From assembly GCA_029379385.1 (NCBI GenBank), contig CM055605.1, forward strand, positions 4,003,001-4,067,000: a stretch of DNA of 64,000 bases. Direction: 5' to 3'. A program made the translations under genes and the position numbers. Below the pieces are notes generated by a model. The model was not told the DNA's origin, ran no database searches, and worked only from the letters and a program-made list of their open reading frames with translations. This document shows positions 10,800 to 22,515 of this stretch, one piece after another. The stretch comes from Quillaja saponaria (Eukaryota > Streptophyta > Magnoliopsida > Fabales > Quillajaceae). Numbering within the stretch: position 1 is the first letter of the stretch; every line of letters starts with the position of its first letter.

Positions 10800-13700
10800 A
10801 TGACAGGCAGAGAAATCCTCCACAAGATGAAGGTCAGTGAATTATTTCTTATTTTTGTACAAAAATTAGATGACCAATTATTTTAATTCTTTGTTTAGCT
10901 TTAAATTAATGATGATATTTGATTTATGGAGTGCTATTCAGGTTATGAATTTGTGCATTTGGGCAACTTAGTTAACTTCCTAAACCCATTTTTATATTAT
11001 AATTCAAAGTTTTATCTTTCTGCTATTTTGGTTCAGACAGAAGGTTCTTGCTTAGAATTTATGTAGTATTTTGTGTCAGAAAGTTGATTGTGTATTGCAT
11101 TAGTAGATGAAATTTGATGTGCAAAAGGAACTTCTTTGTACGACCTAGTGTTGTGCTATCATATCATATGGTATGATTGCTGTCAGATTATTCAACAATG
11201 AACTTTTGACATATAGTAGGTTTTGGCTAGTACTATTGAGAAACACATACACTTAAAATTTTTCTTTGGAGATCCTCTTAGATTGCTTTAGTTTTTGAAT
11301 TTGTTCGATGGCGTACAGCAGCTGAATATCAGATCGATTAAAGTTTTAAGTGGGTGTAATTGGATATTTAAAAATAGTAATAATAATAATTCTGTTTGTT
11401 CCCCATAAGTGATAGGGTCCAGTTCCAGCTGTTTTGTTAATTGTTGCAATGTAAACTTATGGTCGGGGATGTCCAAATTCAATAAAGATCTATTATGTTG
11501 GCAACATTATTGTTTAGGATGATTGCCATTAGTTACTGAGTACTACTGGCTTCAGTTTACTCGGGAAGGCATCTAGTTTGATAATGAAATTTTCAATCAA
11601 AATGATTGAAACAAGGTCAGACGAAATGCAAATGGGAAGTCAAATCTATATACAGTACTATGTATATAAAGGAGAAGAATGAAGGAAAGAAAAAAAAATG
11701 CATGCCTATATGTGTTTATATGTAATAATTTCAAGTAGTGATAAACAGCTTTAATATTATTGGTCTGTTTATCTTTATTATTAATACTGATGACAACGAA
11801 GGTCTCTAGAATCTAGATGCTCATTTGCACTTACTGATAATGGAAATTATTTTCTGTTTACTCTTTAGAAGCAATGATCCATGAAGTTGTTTTCAAGTAC
11901 AAAAACTCTAAGATTAAAACACATCCCATTGACTTGTCGAGCATACATAGAACAAACATTCAACTGATAGTTTCCCTTTTGTGAAATCAGTTAATAGAAA
12001 GCTACGGAAATTTGTTGCCTGTTTTACATTATGGATAAACAGACCAAGAATAGGGGGTCTCTCATTTTTCATGCCTACAATTGGCAAAACCTTCTATAGG
12101 GGTCAATAAAAGAGGGTGTGTTGAATGTGCCTATACATGCACATGCTATATCGTACTTGATGATAAAATTAATCTTGAATTTGACACTCTACATCCTAGT
12201 GGTCTATTGGACCTTGATGAGGATGTCAAAGATTTGTGTGATGGAGACGTTGTGAACCCAAGGGCAACACTGGATGTGGAGACTGCGGAAGTATAGTATA
12301 ACGCCATGTGGTATCTATTAAGTTACTTGGGGTAGCTATTGTAGGCTACATTTCTCAAGTTATTAGGCTAAAGCCAGTTAGGCTACTTGGGGTGTTGCAT
12401 TAAATAATCAGGGGTCAACATATTTTTCTTCTGTGGGTGTGGAATGATTATTCCCAGCTGCACTTACCTCAGGCTTTCTGCTAATCTAGTGAAGTAAACA
12501 GGGTCCTTGACTTCTTGTAACCTGGTCTGTCACATTGAGTGTTTACAATTTTGATGCTTTTAATTTTTTTTTTTTTTTTTATAATTTAAATGGAAGGACC
12601 AAGTCCATATTGTTCATTTTGCTTAAGTTCCAATGTTCTTTTTTATTTTTCGGTTATGAATGTTTTAGTGCCTTATTAATTTATAAAAATGTTTGTATTA
12701 CTAACTTTTGTTTCATATGGTTTATAAAGATTTATAAAGTACTTACTGTCTTTTCATGGTTTACTGGTTATCTTCTTTCTAGGAAAAGGCAGGGTTTAGC
12801 TCATCTGCACCTGACACAGGGAAAGGAAAAAGTAAAATTTCAAAGCATATCTCACATGGCTTTCTCTTGGTAAAGGGAAAATCGAGGCATGCTATGGAAG
12901 ATTGTGTAGTTTCTCAATTTAAGCAAGTACATGAACACGAGTTAGGCTTATTTGCAATATTTGACGGCCATTTAGGCCATGATGTTGCAAATTACTTGAA
13001 ATCCCACCTTTTTGAAAACATCTTAAAGGAGGTAACAATTTTATTACCTGAATAAGCTCTACTTTCTTGTCTGGTTTTTTATTTTCAAAAATTTCTAATC
13101 GTGAAAACTAACTCTGTTGCAAGCAGCCTGACTTCTGGACTGAGACACAAAGCGCATTAAGAAGAGCTTATCTTACAACAGATGAGAAAATACTGGAAGA
13201 AGCAGATTTCTTGGGAAGAGGAGGATCAACTGCAGTAACTGCAATACTGATCAATGGGCAAAAGCTTGTAGTAGCAAATGTCGGAGATTCTCGAGCTGTT
13301 ATATGCGAGAATGGAAAGGCAAGACAACTGTCAGTTGACCATGAACCAAGCAAGGAGAAAAGGCTGATTGAGGGCCGTGGTGGATTTGTATCAAATATTC
13401 CAGGTAGCGGGCCTTTTTAACTGTTCAGTTGTCTCCAGAGTACTGATTTTTTACCTAAGCTTATTACATTTTATTGTGTAACATTTATGGTGTCGCTTGT
13501 TTGTGATTTTCTGATGCTGATGTTTATAAGGACATTCTTGCAATGGAAGATTTTTTTGAATGGATTATAAGAATAATATTAAAATTCTCTCCAGCCCCAG
13601 TTTTTTTTTTTCAACTTTTATGAATGCAATACTGGTAAATATGATTTTCTTTTTGTCATTTCCCATATAGAGTAAAAATGGTATCTGAGATGTTTTTTGT

Positions 13701-14297
13701 GATTGTTGATACATTAAGCTTGGTTTCAAATATGTTTCTCTATTTGAAGTGAACAACTTTTGGATACAGTACTTGCTACTTAAAGCATAGCTCTGAATTT
13801 CTGATGGCAACAGGAGATGTTCCTCGTGTTGATGGACAGCTGGCTGTGGCAAGGGCTTTTGGTGATAAGAGCCTGAAGATGCACCTTAGCTCAGAACCTG
13901 ATGTGACTGTAGAGATGATAGATGAAGACACAGAGTTCCTTATTCTGGCGAGTGATGGAATATGGAAGGTTGGTCTTCTTATATGTACTTTGACCTTTTG
14001 TTTCACATTTCACTGGACATAACTGGGCATTATTTATCAGAAACATTGAGAGGGGGATGCCAGAAAATGTTATTAGCAGTGGATCTTTTGTTTTCTACTT
14101 CTGTCTGGTAGCTTATTTGAATAATAAATCCTTTATTTTCTTTTTAAATATGTGGACAGGTTTTGTCAAACCAAGAAGCAGTGGATTCCATTAGACAGAT
14201 AAAGGATGCTCAGTCAGCAGCAAAGCACTTGATAGAAGAAGCTATTGCTAGGAAAAGTAAGGATGACATATCCTGCATAATTGTCAGGTTCCAATGA
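10800..14297 (+). CDS. Protein phosphatase 2C, five exons
   Basis: Metal-dependent Ser/Thr phosphatase (PPM family) of the compact plant group related to Arabidopsis At1g34750 and WIN2. Exons: 10800-10832, 12783-13031, 13127-13403, 13814-13968, 14160-14297; these sum to 852 nt, 283 residues, the usual length. Splice sites are all GT-AG and the frame is kept. Signatures: [11 protein letters not shown] start, H47-x2-ED (50-51), FDGH (71-74), [41 protein letters not shown] (189-204), ASDGIW (232-237) and SKDD (271-274). The aspartates of ED, DGH, SDG and DD are the expected Mn/Mg ligands, so it should be active. There is no long N-terminal extension or membrane segment, so I expect a soluble cytosolic or nuclear enzyme. 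Intron 1 is about 1.95 kb. Exact orthology within the group is not settled. Confidence 0.95.
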
Positions 14298-15375
14298 TTT
14301 CTTCTTGTATAAGTTGAGGTTTATTTTCCTTTTATTCAGAGGACAACTGATGTGTGTATATGAGATAAGTTATTGTACCTGTAAATTTTATTGGAATCTG
14401 TTATAGCTAATAGCTATAATGCATGTACAAAAGATCCAATTAAAAATTTTCACTTTTGGGGGAAACCCTTTAGCTATGCTTGTCTCTGTAGTAAGGGTTT
14501 TGATAATTGCTCGCTTCCTCAGTATTGGCTACATACCACTGTAATATTCCTATTGTAGCTTTACTTACCAAAAGAAAAAAAAGAAATTCCTATGGTAGCT
14601 CCAATGGAAGAAAAGTAGCCAGGCAACATTGGCATTGCATATTGTGGTGATAAGTGGTGAAAAAAACATTTAATGTGGTTTAAGATGAGTACGGATGCCT
14701 CTCCATCCAGTTTCTACTTTGCTGAAATTCTAATATTTTATGTTGGATATGAGATTTCGACCTGTTTTCCTTATTACAATTTACTTCATACTGAAACTTA
14801 GTTGTTGGAATAAATTAAACTGGTGAGAATAATTTTTCTCAAATTTTAATTTAGTTATTTGTGGTTATCTCAAAAATTTAAAAAATACTTCTTTCTCATT
14901 ATTTAATTGTTGGTTTAATATTTAAGAATTTTTTATTTTTATTTTTTATGATTGCATAAAAATTCTTAAGCATTTATTAATAATTAACCTTAGGAAAAAA
15001 AATTAATTGTCACAACATTGTTAATTATTAATTTTAGGCATAAGTTGATCTAATTATTAATTTTAGGCATCAACATAACAAACTAATAGGATTGTACAAA
15101 TTCATGAGTTTTTTTTAATTAAAAAAAAGAAAAAGAAAAAATCTTGGTTGCATGGGTCGGCCCTAAGTTTCGGGTCTGGGTATACTAACTGATGGAATGG
15201 GTCTAAAATGGGCCTTTTTCCGGATTCATTTTTTGGGTTGGAGTAACTTTCGGATCAATCCCTGCCTCCCTGGTTGGGCCCGGCTCGGTCATCCATCATG
15301 GCCTTAAGATGAAAATCAGACATATACACGCCACAAGTCCACAACGAGGGAGAGAGAAAGCGGCACACACCAACA
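14298..15375. other. Intergenic: PP2C 3' flank and upstream region of the coiled-coil gene
   Basis: The first few hundred bases are the likely PP2C 3' UTR. The rest is AT-rich until about 15140, then more GC-rich. Site II-type motifs (TGGGCC near 15210 and 15274), common in promoters of plant housekeeping genes, precede the next gene by 100-170 bp. No gene seen. Confidence 0.5.
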
Positions 15376-16035
15376 ATGGCGGCAGAAGAAGAAAAAGAAA
15401 TGCAAATTCTCCAAGAAGCATGTAAAGAACTGAAACTCCTTCAAGACTCACTCAAGCATGCGAAGAGGCGCACTGATACTCGATGTAGACTACTTCGAAT
15501 TGCTTTATATCATCCTCTCGAAGTTTCTCGAGAAAATGTTCGAAGGTCCGTTGTTGAGTCTCGTGCCAAGTTGGATTTGCTGACCGTTGAGCGCAATGCA
15601 TTACAGAATCACATCCACTCTCTCCAATCTGGAATTTATGTGAGAGTGAAGGAAATGCAAATTCTCCAAGAAGCAAGTAAAGAACTGAAACTCCTTCAAG
15701 ACTCACTCAAGCAAGCGAAGAGGCGCACTGATACTCGATGTAGACTACTTAGAATTGCTTTATGTCGTCCTCTTGAAGTTTCTCGAGAAAATGTTCGAAG
15801 GTCCGTTGTTGAGTCTCGTGCCAAGTTGGATTTGCTGACCGTTGAGCGCAATGCATTACAGAATCACATCAACTCCCTCCAATCTGGAATTTATGCGAGA
15901 GTGAGGGAAATGTTTTATCTGGATTTAGAGAATGATTTTGATCTCAGACGTTTTGACATTGATGCCGATCCTCTGGCCAATGAAGCCAACCCCAACCAGC
16001 CAGACATTGACGACCCAGCCTTCTTTGACTTCTAA
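15376..16035 (+). CDS. Unrecognised coiled-coil protein with a tandem 85-residue duplication
   Basis: Single open frame of 219 residues. I do not recognise the family. It starts MAAEEEKE, then has two 85-residue repeats (9-93 and 94-178) that begin MQILQEA(C/S)KELKLLQ and end ...SLQSGIY(V/A)RV(K/R)E, and then an acidic tail (EMFYLDLENDFDLRRF, ending DDPAFFDF). Each repeat is rich in Leu, Lys, Arg and Glu and helix-like, with a likely coiled coil. The two DNA copies are nearly identical, so the ancestral protein was probably about 134 residues. The start ATG follows site II promoter motifs. No signal peptide or membrane segment. It could be a microtubule- or chromatin-associated coiled-coil protein, but nothing in the sequence proves that. 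Confidence 0.72.
   Translation: MAAEEEKEMQILQEACKELKLLQDSLKHAKRRTDTRCRLLRIALYHPLEVSRENVRRSVVESRAKLDLLTVERNALQNHIHSLQSGIYVRVKEMQILQEASKELKLLQDSLKQAKRRTDTRCRLLRIALCRPLEVSRENVRRSVVESRAKLDLLTVERNALQNHINSLQSGIYARVREMFYLDLENDFDLRRFDIDADPLANEANPNQPDIDDPAFFDF
15400..15909 (+). repeat. 255-bp in-frame tandem duplication inside a coding region
   Basis: Units 15400-15654 and 15655-15909 are direct repeats with only a few differences. 255 is a multiple of three, so the reading frame passes through both. Confidence 0.95.
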
Positions 16036-16725
16036 GAGTACATTTACTTAATCGCTTCTTATCAATTACTGCTTTATTGTTTTTTTTTTTTTTTAATCAA
16101 AATCTAATTTAGTTGTTAGAAAAATTTTGTATTCTGTGGCACAAACACAACTTGTTCAGATTTTTCATTAGATTGTTCCTTTAGCTTATTCAATGAGTGG
16201 TGGAGAACTGTTTTTAGTGCAAGAAGATAAAAGTTTTTCTGTGGTATGATTTTGTGATAAATGCTCGAGTTTTTGGAGTTCCAAGTCTGAGATTTGTGTG
16301 GATAGCCTGGTTAGGCTTGATGACAATAGGGGTACTAAGGAGAAGAAGCATCCAGAGAGAGCAGTTAAGAAGGAAAAGGGGTACAAGTAAAATTTTTTGA
16401 CCTTTTTACAGATGCAACTTTGCTAAATGTTTGTGTTTTAGCTTAACAACATTTGGTGCATAATTGATGAACATATCAGTGATCAGCATATTTGATTTTC
16501 CAGAGGTGATGTTATCTATTTTTCTGTACTGGGGTGTAAAGTTCTGACCACGCTTGAATTTCACACTGTTCTATTCTTAAAAGTATAGAATTGGTTGTTT
16601 GCATGAGATGGTTTGATGTTAGTTGCTGGTTTATGTATTAATTATATAACTAATAATGCAAGTATGCATTTTCTCACAAACATTAGTTGGTTTTGGAATC
16701 GCTAAAATAATCATTATATGTTGTG

Positions 16726-16956
16726 GACTCTCTGGTCTTCTACTATTTTGTGACCACTTCAAGTTTAGGTGCTAAAAATTCATCAGGCCAAATTTTTGGA
16801 CTCTTTGATGTAAGCACGATGGCGTTTACTTGTGTTGTAGTAACAGTCAACTTGCAGCTTCTTATGATTTGTAATTCAATTACTAGATGGCATTACATTA
16901 GTGTTGGCGGCAGTATATTAGCGCGGTTTATATTCTTTGCCATATATTCAGGAATC
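16726..16956 (+). pseudogene. Fragment of an ALA3-type P4-ATPase (flippase)
   Basis: The frame reads [45 protein letters not shown] and FAIYSGI. This order and wording match the C-terminal membrane domain of plant ALA3-clade phospholipid flippases. Similarity starts and stops abruptly (after SGI the family continues MTPxDRNENVYFV, absent here), and no flanking exons were found. It is therefore a relic of about 77 codons, not a gene. It has a different clade signature from the ALA2-type gene at 26963-40351, so it is not a local copy of that gene. Confidence 0.75.
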
Positions 16957-19360
16957 TGGGTGTTTTGGTTTATATTTGGGATTAAGTGATTAACAGTTTT
17001 TGTATAGTGTTGTTTATTCTCTTAGCCATTTCTTACTTGACTCACAATGTAATGTAATGGCTAGAGTCAATTTGGACTCCTCACCATCTTTCTGTGTTTG
17101 AGAAGTGGGGAATAATATGTTGCCCATTTTGATCAAACTCTTATGTGTGTTTTTGGCGTTGTCAGGGATGCTGTCGCATGGGTTCAAACTGGAAGTGTAA
17201 GGAATTTTTGAAGTATAGCTAGAAATGTGGATGAACAAAGGTGATTTGATGATTTCACCTGATTCTTTTTTAGAAGAATTCAGAGTTTGTGTTGGTGTTA
17301 TTGTGAAAACTCACCTATTAGATATGTTTCATTGTATACTTATTGGTTTTTTTTTAAAACTTTATCAGGTTTTGTTACGGTAGGCTGTAACTATAGAGAA
17401 GGACGGAATTCCAAGTTGGAGAATGCTTTTTGATGTGGTTGATACTCTTCATTTCCTTTTCTTTTACTATTCTTCTTTTGTTGAAACTGCCATCCATGAA
17501 CTTTTAGTAGGGTAAAATGTTACTTGTGGTATTTTGGAAAGTATTAGCTATTAAGCTTTTTGAAGGATGTTTGGAAAAGAATATATTTTTTTTTCTGTTG
17601 TGCTTCGAGTCACCTACACATATATGGTTGTTGTGAAACACCTTGTCTCATGACATGTACATTTTCAGTAATTGCTGTTACATCTTCGCTTATATCAAAG
17701 GATCAAATAGTTGTCTGGATTATATTACTATTGTCTATTTTTTTTTTCTAATATAATTCGATTTGAATATTAAAATAAAATAATTCATGAAATTTAGTAA
17801 TTTTTTATTAGTTTGTCCTTTCTTTGTTACAAAAAAAGAAAAGAAAAAAAGGATGGTTTGTTAATTTATCGGAAAGAATTATATATATATATTTTTTAAT
17901 TGGTTTTAAAATTAGGTTCCATTTGTTTAGAAAAGAAAAAAAAATGATTTGATATAATAAATTTTTTTTATCATATTCGCAAAATTAAATAATTGTATCC
18001 CAAAATAACAAATTTTTTTTTTGTTGATCATTAATATTATAGCAATTATGGTTACATTTAAGAAATTAAAACTTAAATTACATTTATAATTATAACCAAA
18101 CACAATTAAGTTTAAAATTTCTCTTCTTAATTTTTCCTCTATAATATTATATTTATTTATTATTTAACCCTCACATCTTTAATATGTACCAAACACATCC
18201 TTAGTTGAAACTGGTGTGTACAAAACGTCTGCATAGAGAAGTAACTCGATGTTCTCTTTTTCTCTCTTGGGATTATCTCGTTTTGTATGTATCTTCTTTT
18301 GTGGGCTTGTACCTATTCGAATGATGAGCCTTAATCTGATACATTATGGACCTGGCTTTTAATGGTGAATCCAACCTTACAGCCACTAACAATTCAACAA
18401 GTTTGTTAGATTATTATGGGCTTCAAATCCAGTCAATGGTTTTATGTTTTGTCTAGCCAATTATTAGTTAGAAAGAATTCAAATTAGATATTTATTATTT
18501 GCAATTATCTTTTTTCTTTCTTTCTCATACGATTTTCTTTTCAACTTTTTATATTCTAATTGTGATCACATTAACAAGAGCATAAGAGGCTACTTATAAT
18601 TACCACATCTACACTTTTTTTTTTTTTTTTTCTTTTTCGACTGACAAATTTATAACCCGTACCTTATATCATAAAGGCTATTTTTCAGTTTGAGGAAATT
18701 AAAGATAACAAAGGTTCAAATTCAAATATTCATAGATAAAGCTAGCAATCTTTTCAATGAAAACTTGAGGTGAAATTATTGAAGGGTTTGTAATTTTAAT
18801 CAAGTTTTAGAAAACTCTCAAAATCAAAATTTCTTTTTTTTAAAGATAGAAAAGGATAACCTCTTGGATTTTAAGAAAATAATACTCTGTTAGAATTTAA
18901 AAAGTAATTTCCCTAAAAAAAATTAGAAAGTAATTGAACTAACAGTTGATAATTTATCACTTAAACTTTAAAAATAAATAAATTAATGTAATTAACCTTA
19001 GTGAAGGATGAAACATGACAGACTTTCATGCACCCTCATCTCATCTTTAGAATTCTTATATGGTTCAAGTGACCCCAACATTACCCAAAGCACATAAAAA
19101 ACTGTGTCATTAATATAATAATTAATAAATATTTGGGTTTTCACTGAGAAAAGAAAAAAGAAAAAAGAAAAAAGAAAAAGCACACAAATACAATTACACA
19201 TAACCAAAGTCTTGCGGGCCATGTGTTGTGAAGCTGCCACATACCTACTTTTGCATGGTGATCCCAAATAAAAAGCAGCTTCGCTTGTCTTTCTCTCCTC
19301 GCCCATCCCTCCCAAGTCCCATCCATCCTTGTCATGCTTCACTTCCCTCACTCTCTCTCC
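16957..19360. other. Intergenic, AT-rich
   Basis: No supported gene. There are AT-rich and homopolymer tracts (for example a T run near 18617) and a GAAAAAA-type microsatellite at about 19147-19182, then the promoter of the CCCH gene. Confidence 0.5.
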
Positions 19361-19369
19361 ATAAGTGCT

Positions 19370-19377
19370 CTATATAA
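19370..19377 (+). promoter_or_regulatory. TATA box of the CCCH zinc-finger gene
   Basis: CTATATAA lies about 115 bp before the ATG at 19488 and is preceded by CT-rich sequence. It decides the start codon: the further upstream in-frame ATG at 19365 precedes the TATA box, so it is unlikely to be transcribed. Confidence 0.6.
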
Positions 19378-19487
19378 CACACACCTTGTTTCCCTCCTCC
19401 TCTACAACAACAATTCCTATCTTATTCACTCATTTTCTCTGTTTTTGTTTCTGTGAGGTATTTTCACAAACACATTTGGTACCAAAG

Positions 19488-20648
19488 ATGAGCAACGTTT
19501 GTACTGATCAGCACAAGTTCCATACCTCCCACCAACTCGTTTCTCCTAAGAAATTCATCAGAGATGTTGACAATATCCCACCAAGGAAGCTCCTCACTCG
19601 CCGTGCCATTCATGAAATCTCCGATATGTACTCTGACTCACCGCGTTTTTCGTCTGCCGAAGAAACCCTTTTGCAGAAGTTCCTTCCTTACAACAACTGC
19701 CATGACTCTGATGATGATTCTGACCCTTATTCCTCTGATCATTTCCGAATGTATGAATTCAAGGTCCGCCGCTGTACTCGTAGTAGGAGTCATGACTGGA
19801 CAGACTGCCCATTTGCTCATCCTGGTGAGAAAGCTCGCCGGCGTGACACTAGACGGTACAATTACTCTGGTACTATCTGCCCGGAATATTGCCGTGGTGG
19901 GTGTAGTCGTGGTGATAGCTGCGAGTTTGCACATGGAGTGTTTGAGTGTTGGCTTCACCCAGATAGGTACAGAACTGAAGCTTGTAAGGATGGGAAGAAT
20001 TGTAAGCGAAAGGTATGTTTTTTTGCTCATACTCCTCGTCAGCTCCGGATTTTACCTGTGAATTCCCAAAATTCTTCAGCTGATCATATTTCATGCAAGA
20101 AGAGCAAGTTTCTGAACCTTACCTCTGTTTCAAACAACTGCTGCTTGTTTTGTCACTGTTGTGCTGCTACTTCATCTCCAACTTCTACACTATTGGGTAT
20201 GTCTCATTTGTCTCCACCTCTGTCACCGTCCTCCTCAATTTCACCGCCTCTCTCACCGGTCAAACGCCGGACTGTTACTGGCTTTGCACCTATTTCTTCG
20301 TACAGTGATCGATTTGGGGGATTAGAGTCATCAAGTGGGATGAATCCCGGAGCAGTGAGTTACAAAGATGTGCTCACCGAGTTGATGAGCTCATTGGAAG
20401 CTTCCCCTGTTTCTGTTAGTAGAACCCCAAATCTGCCTTGGGTTTGTGTTTCTTTTGATTGTGAGGACCAGCAGCAGTTCATTCTTTCTCCATCTTCCCT
20501 AATCCCAGCTTCTGTGTCTTCAAGTTTTTTCAGTGGGAATGAGAATTATGTAGGAAGCAAAAGCTTCAGTGATGAGAACAGGGTCAATGACAATGGATGG
20601 TCTTGCCCTGCCCTAGATCTTGGGTGGGTTAATGAGCTACTGATGTAG
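19488..20648 (+). CDS. Arginine-rich tandem CCCH zinc-finger protein (RR-TZF)
   Basis: Intronless gene, 386 residues from MSNVCTDQ. Plant RR-TZF proteins bind RNA, shuttle between nucleus and cytoplasmic granules, and act in ABA, GA and stress responses. Visible layout: plant-specific RR region C96-x5-H102-x4-C107-x3-H111 followed by [10 protein letters not shown]; zinc finger 1 C131-x7-C139-x5-C145-x3-H149; zinc finger 2 C166-x5-C172-x4-C177-x3-H181. The 16-residue linker (150-165) and spacing match the family. The C-terminal half is Ser/Pro-rich and ends in [11 protein letters not shown], a motif typical of these proteins. A TATA box at 19370 and the absence of introns fit the stress-induced members of the family. 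Its Arabidopsis counterparts are in the AtTZF1-3 group; the exact orthologue is not decided. Confidence 0.93.
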   Translation: MSNVCTDQHKFHTSHQLVSPKKFIRDVDNIPPRKLLTRRAIHEISDMYSDSPRFSSAEETLLQKFLPYNNCHDSDDDSDPYSSDHFRMYEFKVRRCTRSRSHDWTDCPFAHPGEKARRRDTRRYNYSGTICPEYCRGGCSRGDSCEFAHGVFECWLHPDRYRTEACKDGKNCKRKVCFFAHTPRQLRILPVNSQNSSADHISCKKSKFLNLTSVSNNCCLFCHCCAATSSPTSTLLGMSHLSPPLSPSSSISPPLSPVKRRTVTGFAPISSYSDRFGGLESSSGMNPGAVSYKDVLTELMSSLEASPVSVSRTPNLPWVCVSFDCEDQQQFILSPSSLIPASVSSSFFSGNENYVGSKSFSDENRVNDNGWSCPALDLGWVNELLM

Positions 20649-22515
20649 AGGATGAGTATTATAATGATGATGATGAAAATGGAGGTGGTGGTTGGCGGCG
20701 CGACTGTGAAAAGTGTAAATACAGTCTGAGCACCAGCCTTATATATATGAGTACATATATATATATATATATGTGTGTGTTATTTGGTGTATATTGCTAC
20801 TGTTGCTTACTGTTTTCAAGTTGATGACTTTATCTGAATTTGTTCAAGTTTGAGACACTGAGAAAGTCTTATTACTAGGTCTCTATTTCTTTTGGTACAG
20901 TTTGATATGATCTTTCATGTAATTTGTATTTTTAATGTTATTGGAATTGATTCATGTCTTATAAAGTGAATGAAATATCCATGTCTTTTAAGATTACTTT
21001 GGAAACTCCTTTTATCATGTAGTTCCATTGTTTTATTAACCTGTATCTTGGGGTTCGGAATTCTTTAGTTAAAGATATTCTCCGTTGTCTTGGCTTGGCT
21101 TGCATTTGCTGGCAAGGCAAATCTTGGCAAATCTTGAGGTGCAACATGGTAAGCATGCATTGCTTCATATGCCTCGTGGCGTTATGCAATACATTTTGGG
21201 GATTGTTTCTAAAAGAAATCTATTATGTTCAGCATTGGTTGGCTAGAAGAAAATTTCCTGGCCATAATTGCTGTTAGCTTTTTAAACATTAATTTAGGAG
21301 GAAAATTTCCATGCTAAAAAATTTAGCAGTTATGTATTCTTCCATAGAATTCATGGATGAAACAAAACCTACATAATGACCTAGCCAATATGCTGTAAAT
21401 TAAAAATGATCAAACTCCATCAGGGTTTGATATTTGTAAACTTGTAATTTTCTTAAATCTTAAATAGGAAAAGGATGTACCTAATGAGATTGGATATCTA
21501 TGAACGATTGGAATATTAATCTTGTACAATTTGTTTTCAGGGTGAGCAGGATTGTTTGTTTGATTAACTTCTTTAATGGGGTTGGAGTTTGGATGGAACT
21601 ATGATATTAGGAACAGACAGCTTGGTTATATTTCAAATAGGTGTCTACTCAGGACAAAACTAGTGAACTTTGGTCTATAATTTTACAGGAGGAGGAGGGG
21701 CTCACTATATATATATATGTCATGTTTCTTAAAGAAAATAGAACGGAGGACCATTCCTCGGAATACTATCAATCCATCTTGGCTGAGATGGCATTGGCAA
21801 GGACTTGATTGTAAAGATAAATAAAATGGGAACTAAATTAAATTTTCACAAAATAATAAGTACTAAAAGTGTAATTAATTGAATACTTCTATAATAAGGA
21901 AACTGAATGAACTTGATATTAATGAAGAGTTATCATCAATTGCCATAACTAAACACAGGCATGTCTTGGAACCCTGTAAAAGAAAATCGACTTGTACAAC
22001 GCACTGAGATAATATACCATTCTTTCATGGCATAGATAATTTGTTTCCTAGGAGGGATACTTATCTCAAAGACAGCTAGGATGGTGGGGAAAAGACCCAT
22101 AAGGTGTGTTTGGAATAACCTTTGCTGTGGGTTTTGTTAGCTTGGTTTCAGACTCAGTACTGAGTTTGGTGGTGTAATCAAAATTTTTACAACAATTTTG
22201 TGTGGGTGTATGGGTGCAGCCCATACCAAAATAAACCATGATAGGGTTTGGGGTCCCTGCTTTCCTAGATCTTTTGGTCACGGTTTCATTAATATCTTAT
22301 TGGATGAAGGAATTGATTACTCTGTACCAGAGGAAAAAAAAAAAAGAAAGAAAGAAAAGGGAATTGATTACATTTCAGTTTTGCAAGACAACAAGCCCAT
22401 GCGGCCATACTTCATTATGCTTGTGATTCACTTCATATGTCATGGCTAGCAAGTTTGCAATTTGGTCAATCTATTTATGGAAAAGCACAATGCTATTACC
22501 ATATTGTAGGTGAAC
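20649..22515. other. Intergenic: CCCH 3' region and spacer
   Basis: Starts with the likely 3' UTR, including an AT/GT dinucleotide run at about 20754-20780. The rest shows no gene I can support. Confidence 0.5.

Noticed and set aside
12081..12296. 71-codon open frame inside PP2C intron 1
   Set aside because: No family resemblance, and it sits in a spliced intron of a firm gene model.
19365..19487. In-frame upstream start for the CCCH gene (41 extra residues)
   Set aside because: The ATG lies before the TATA box at 19370-19377, and the extra residues are low-complexity and not family-like.
20093..20308. Alternate-frame open frame within the CCCH gene
   Set aside because: Shadow of a firm coding region.
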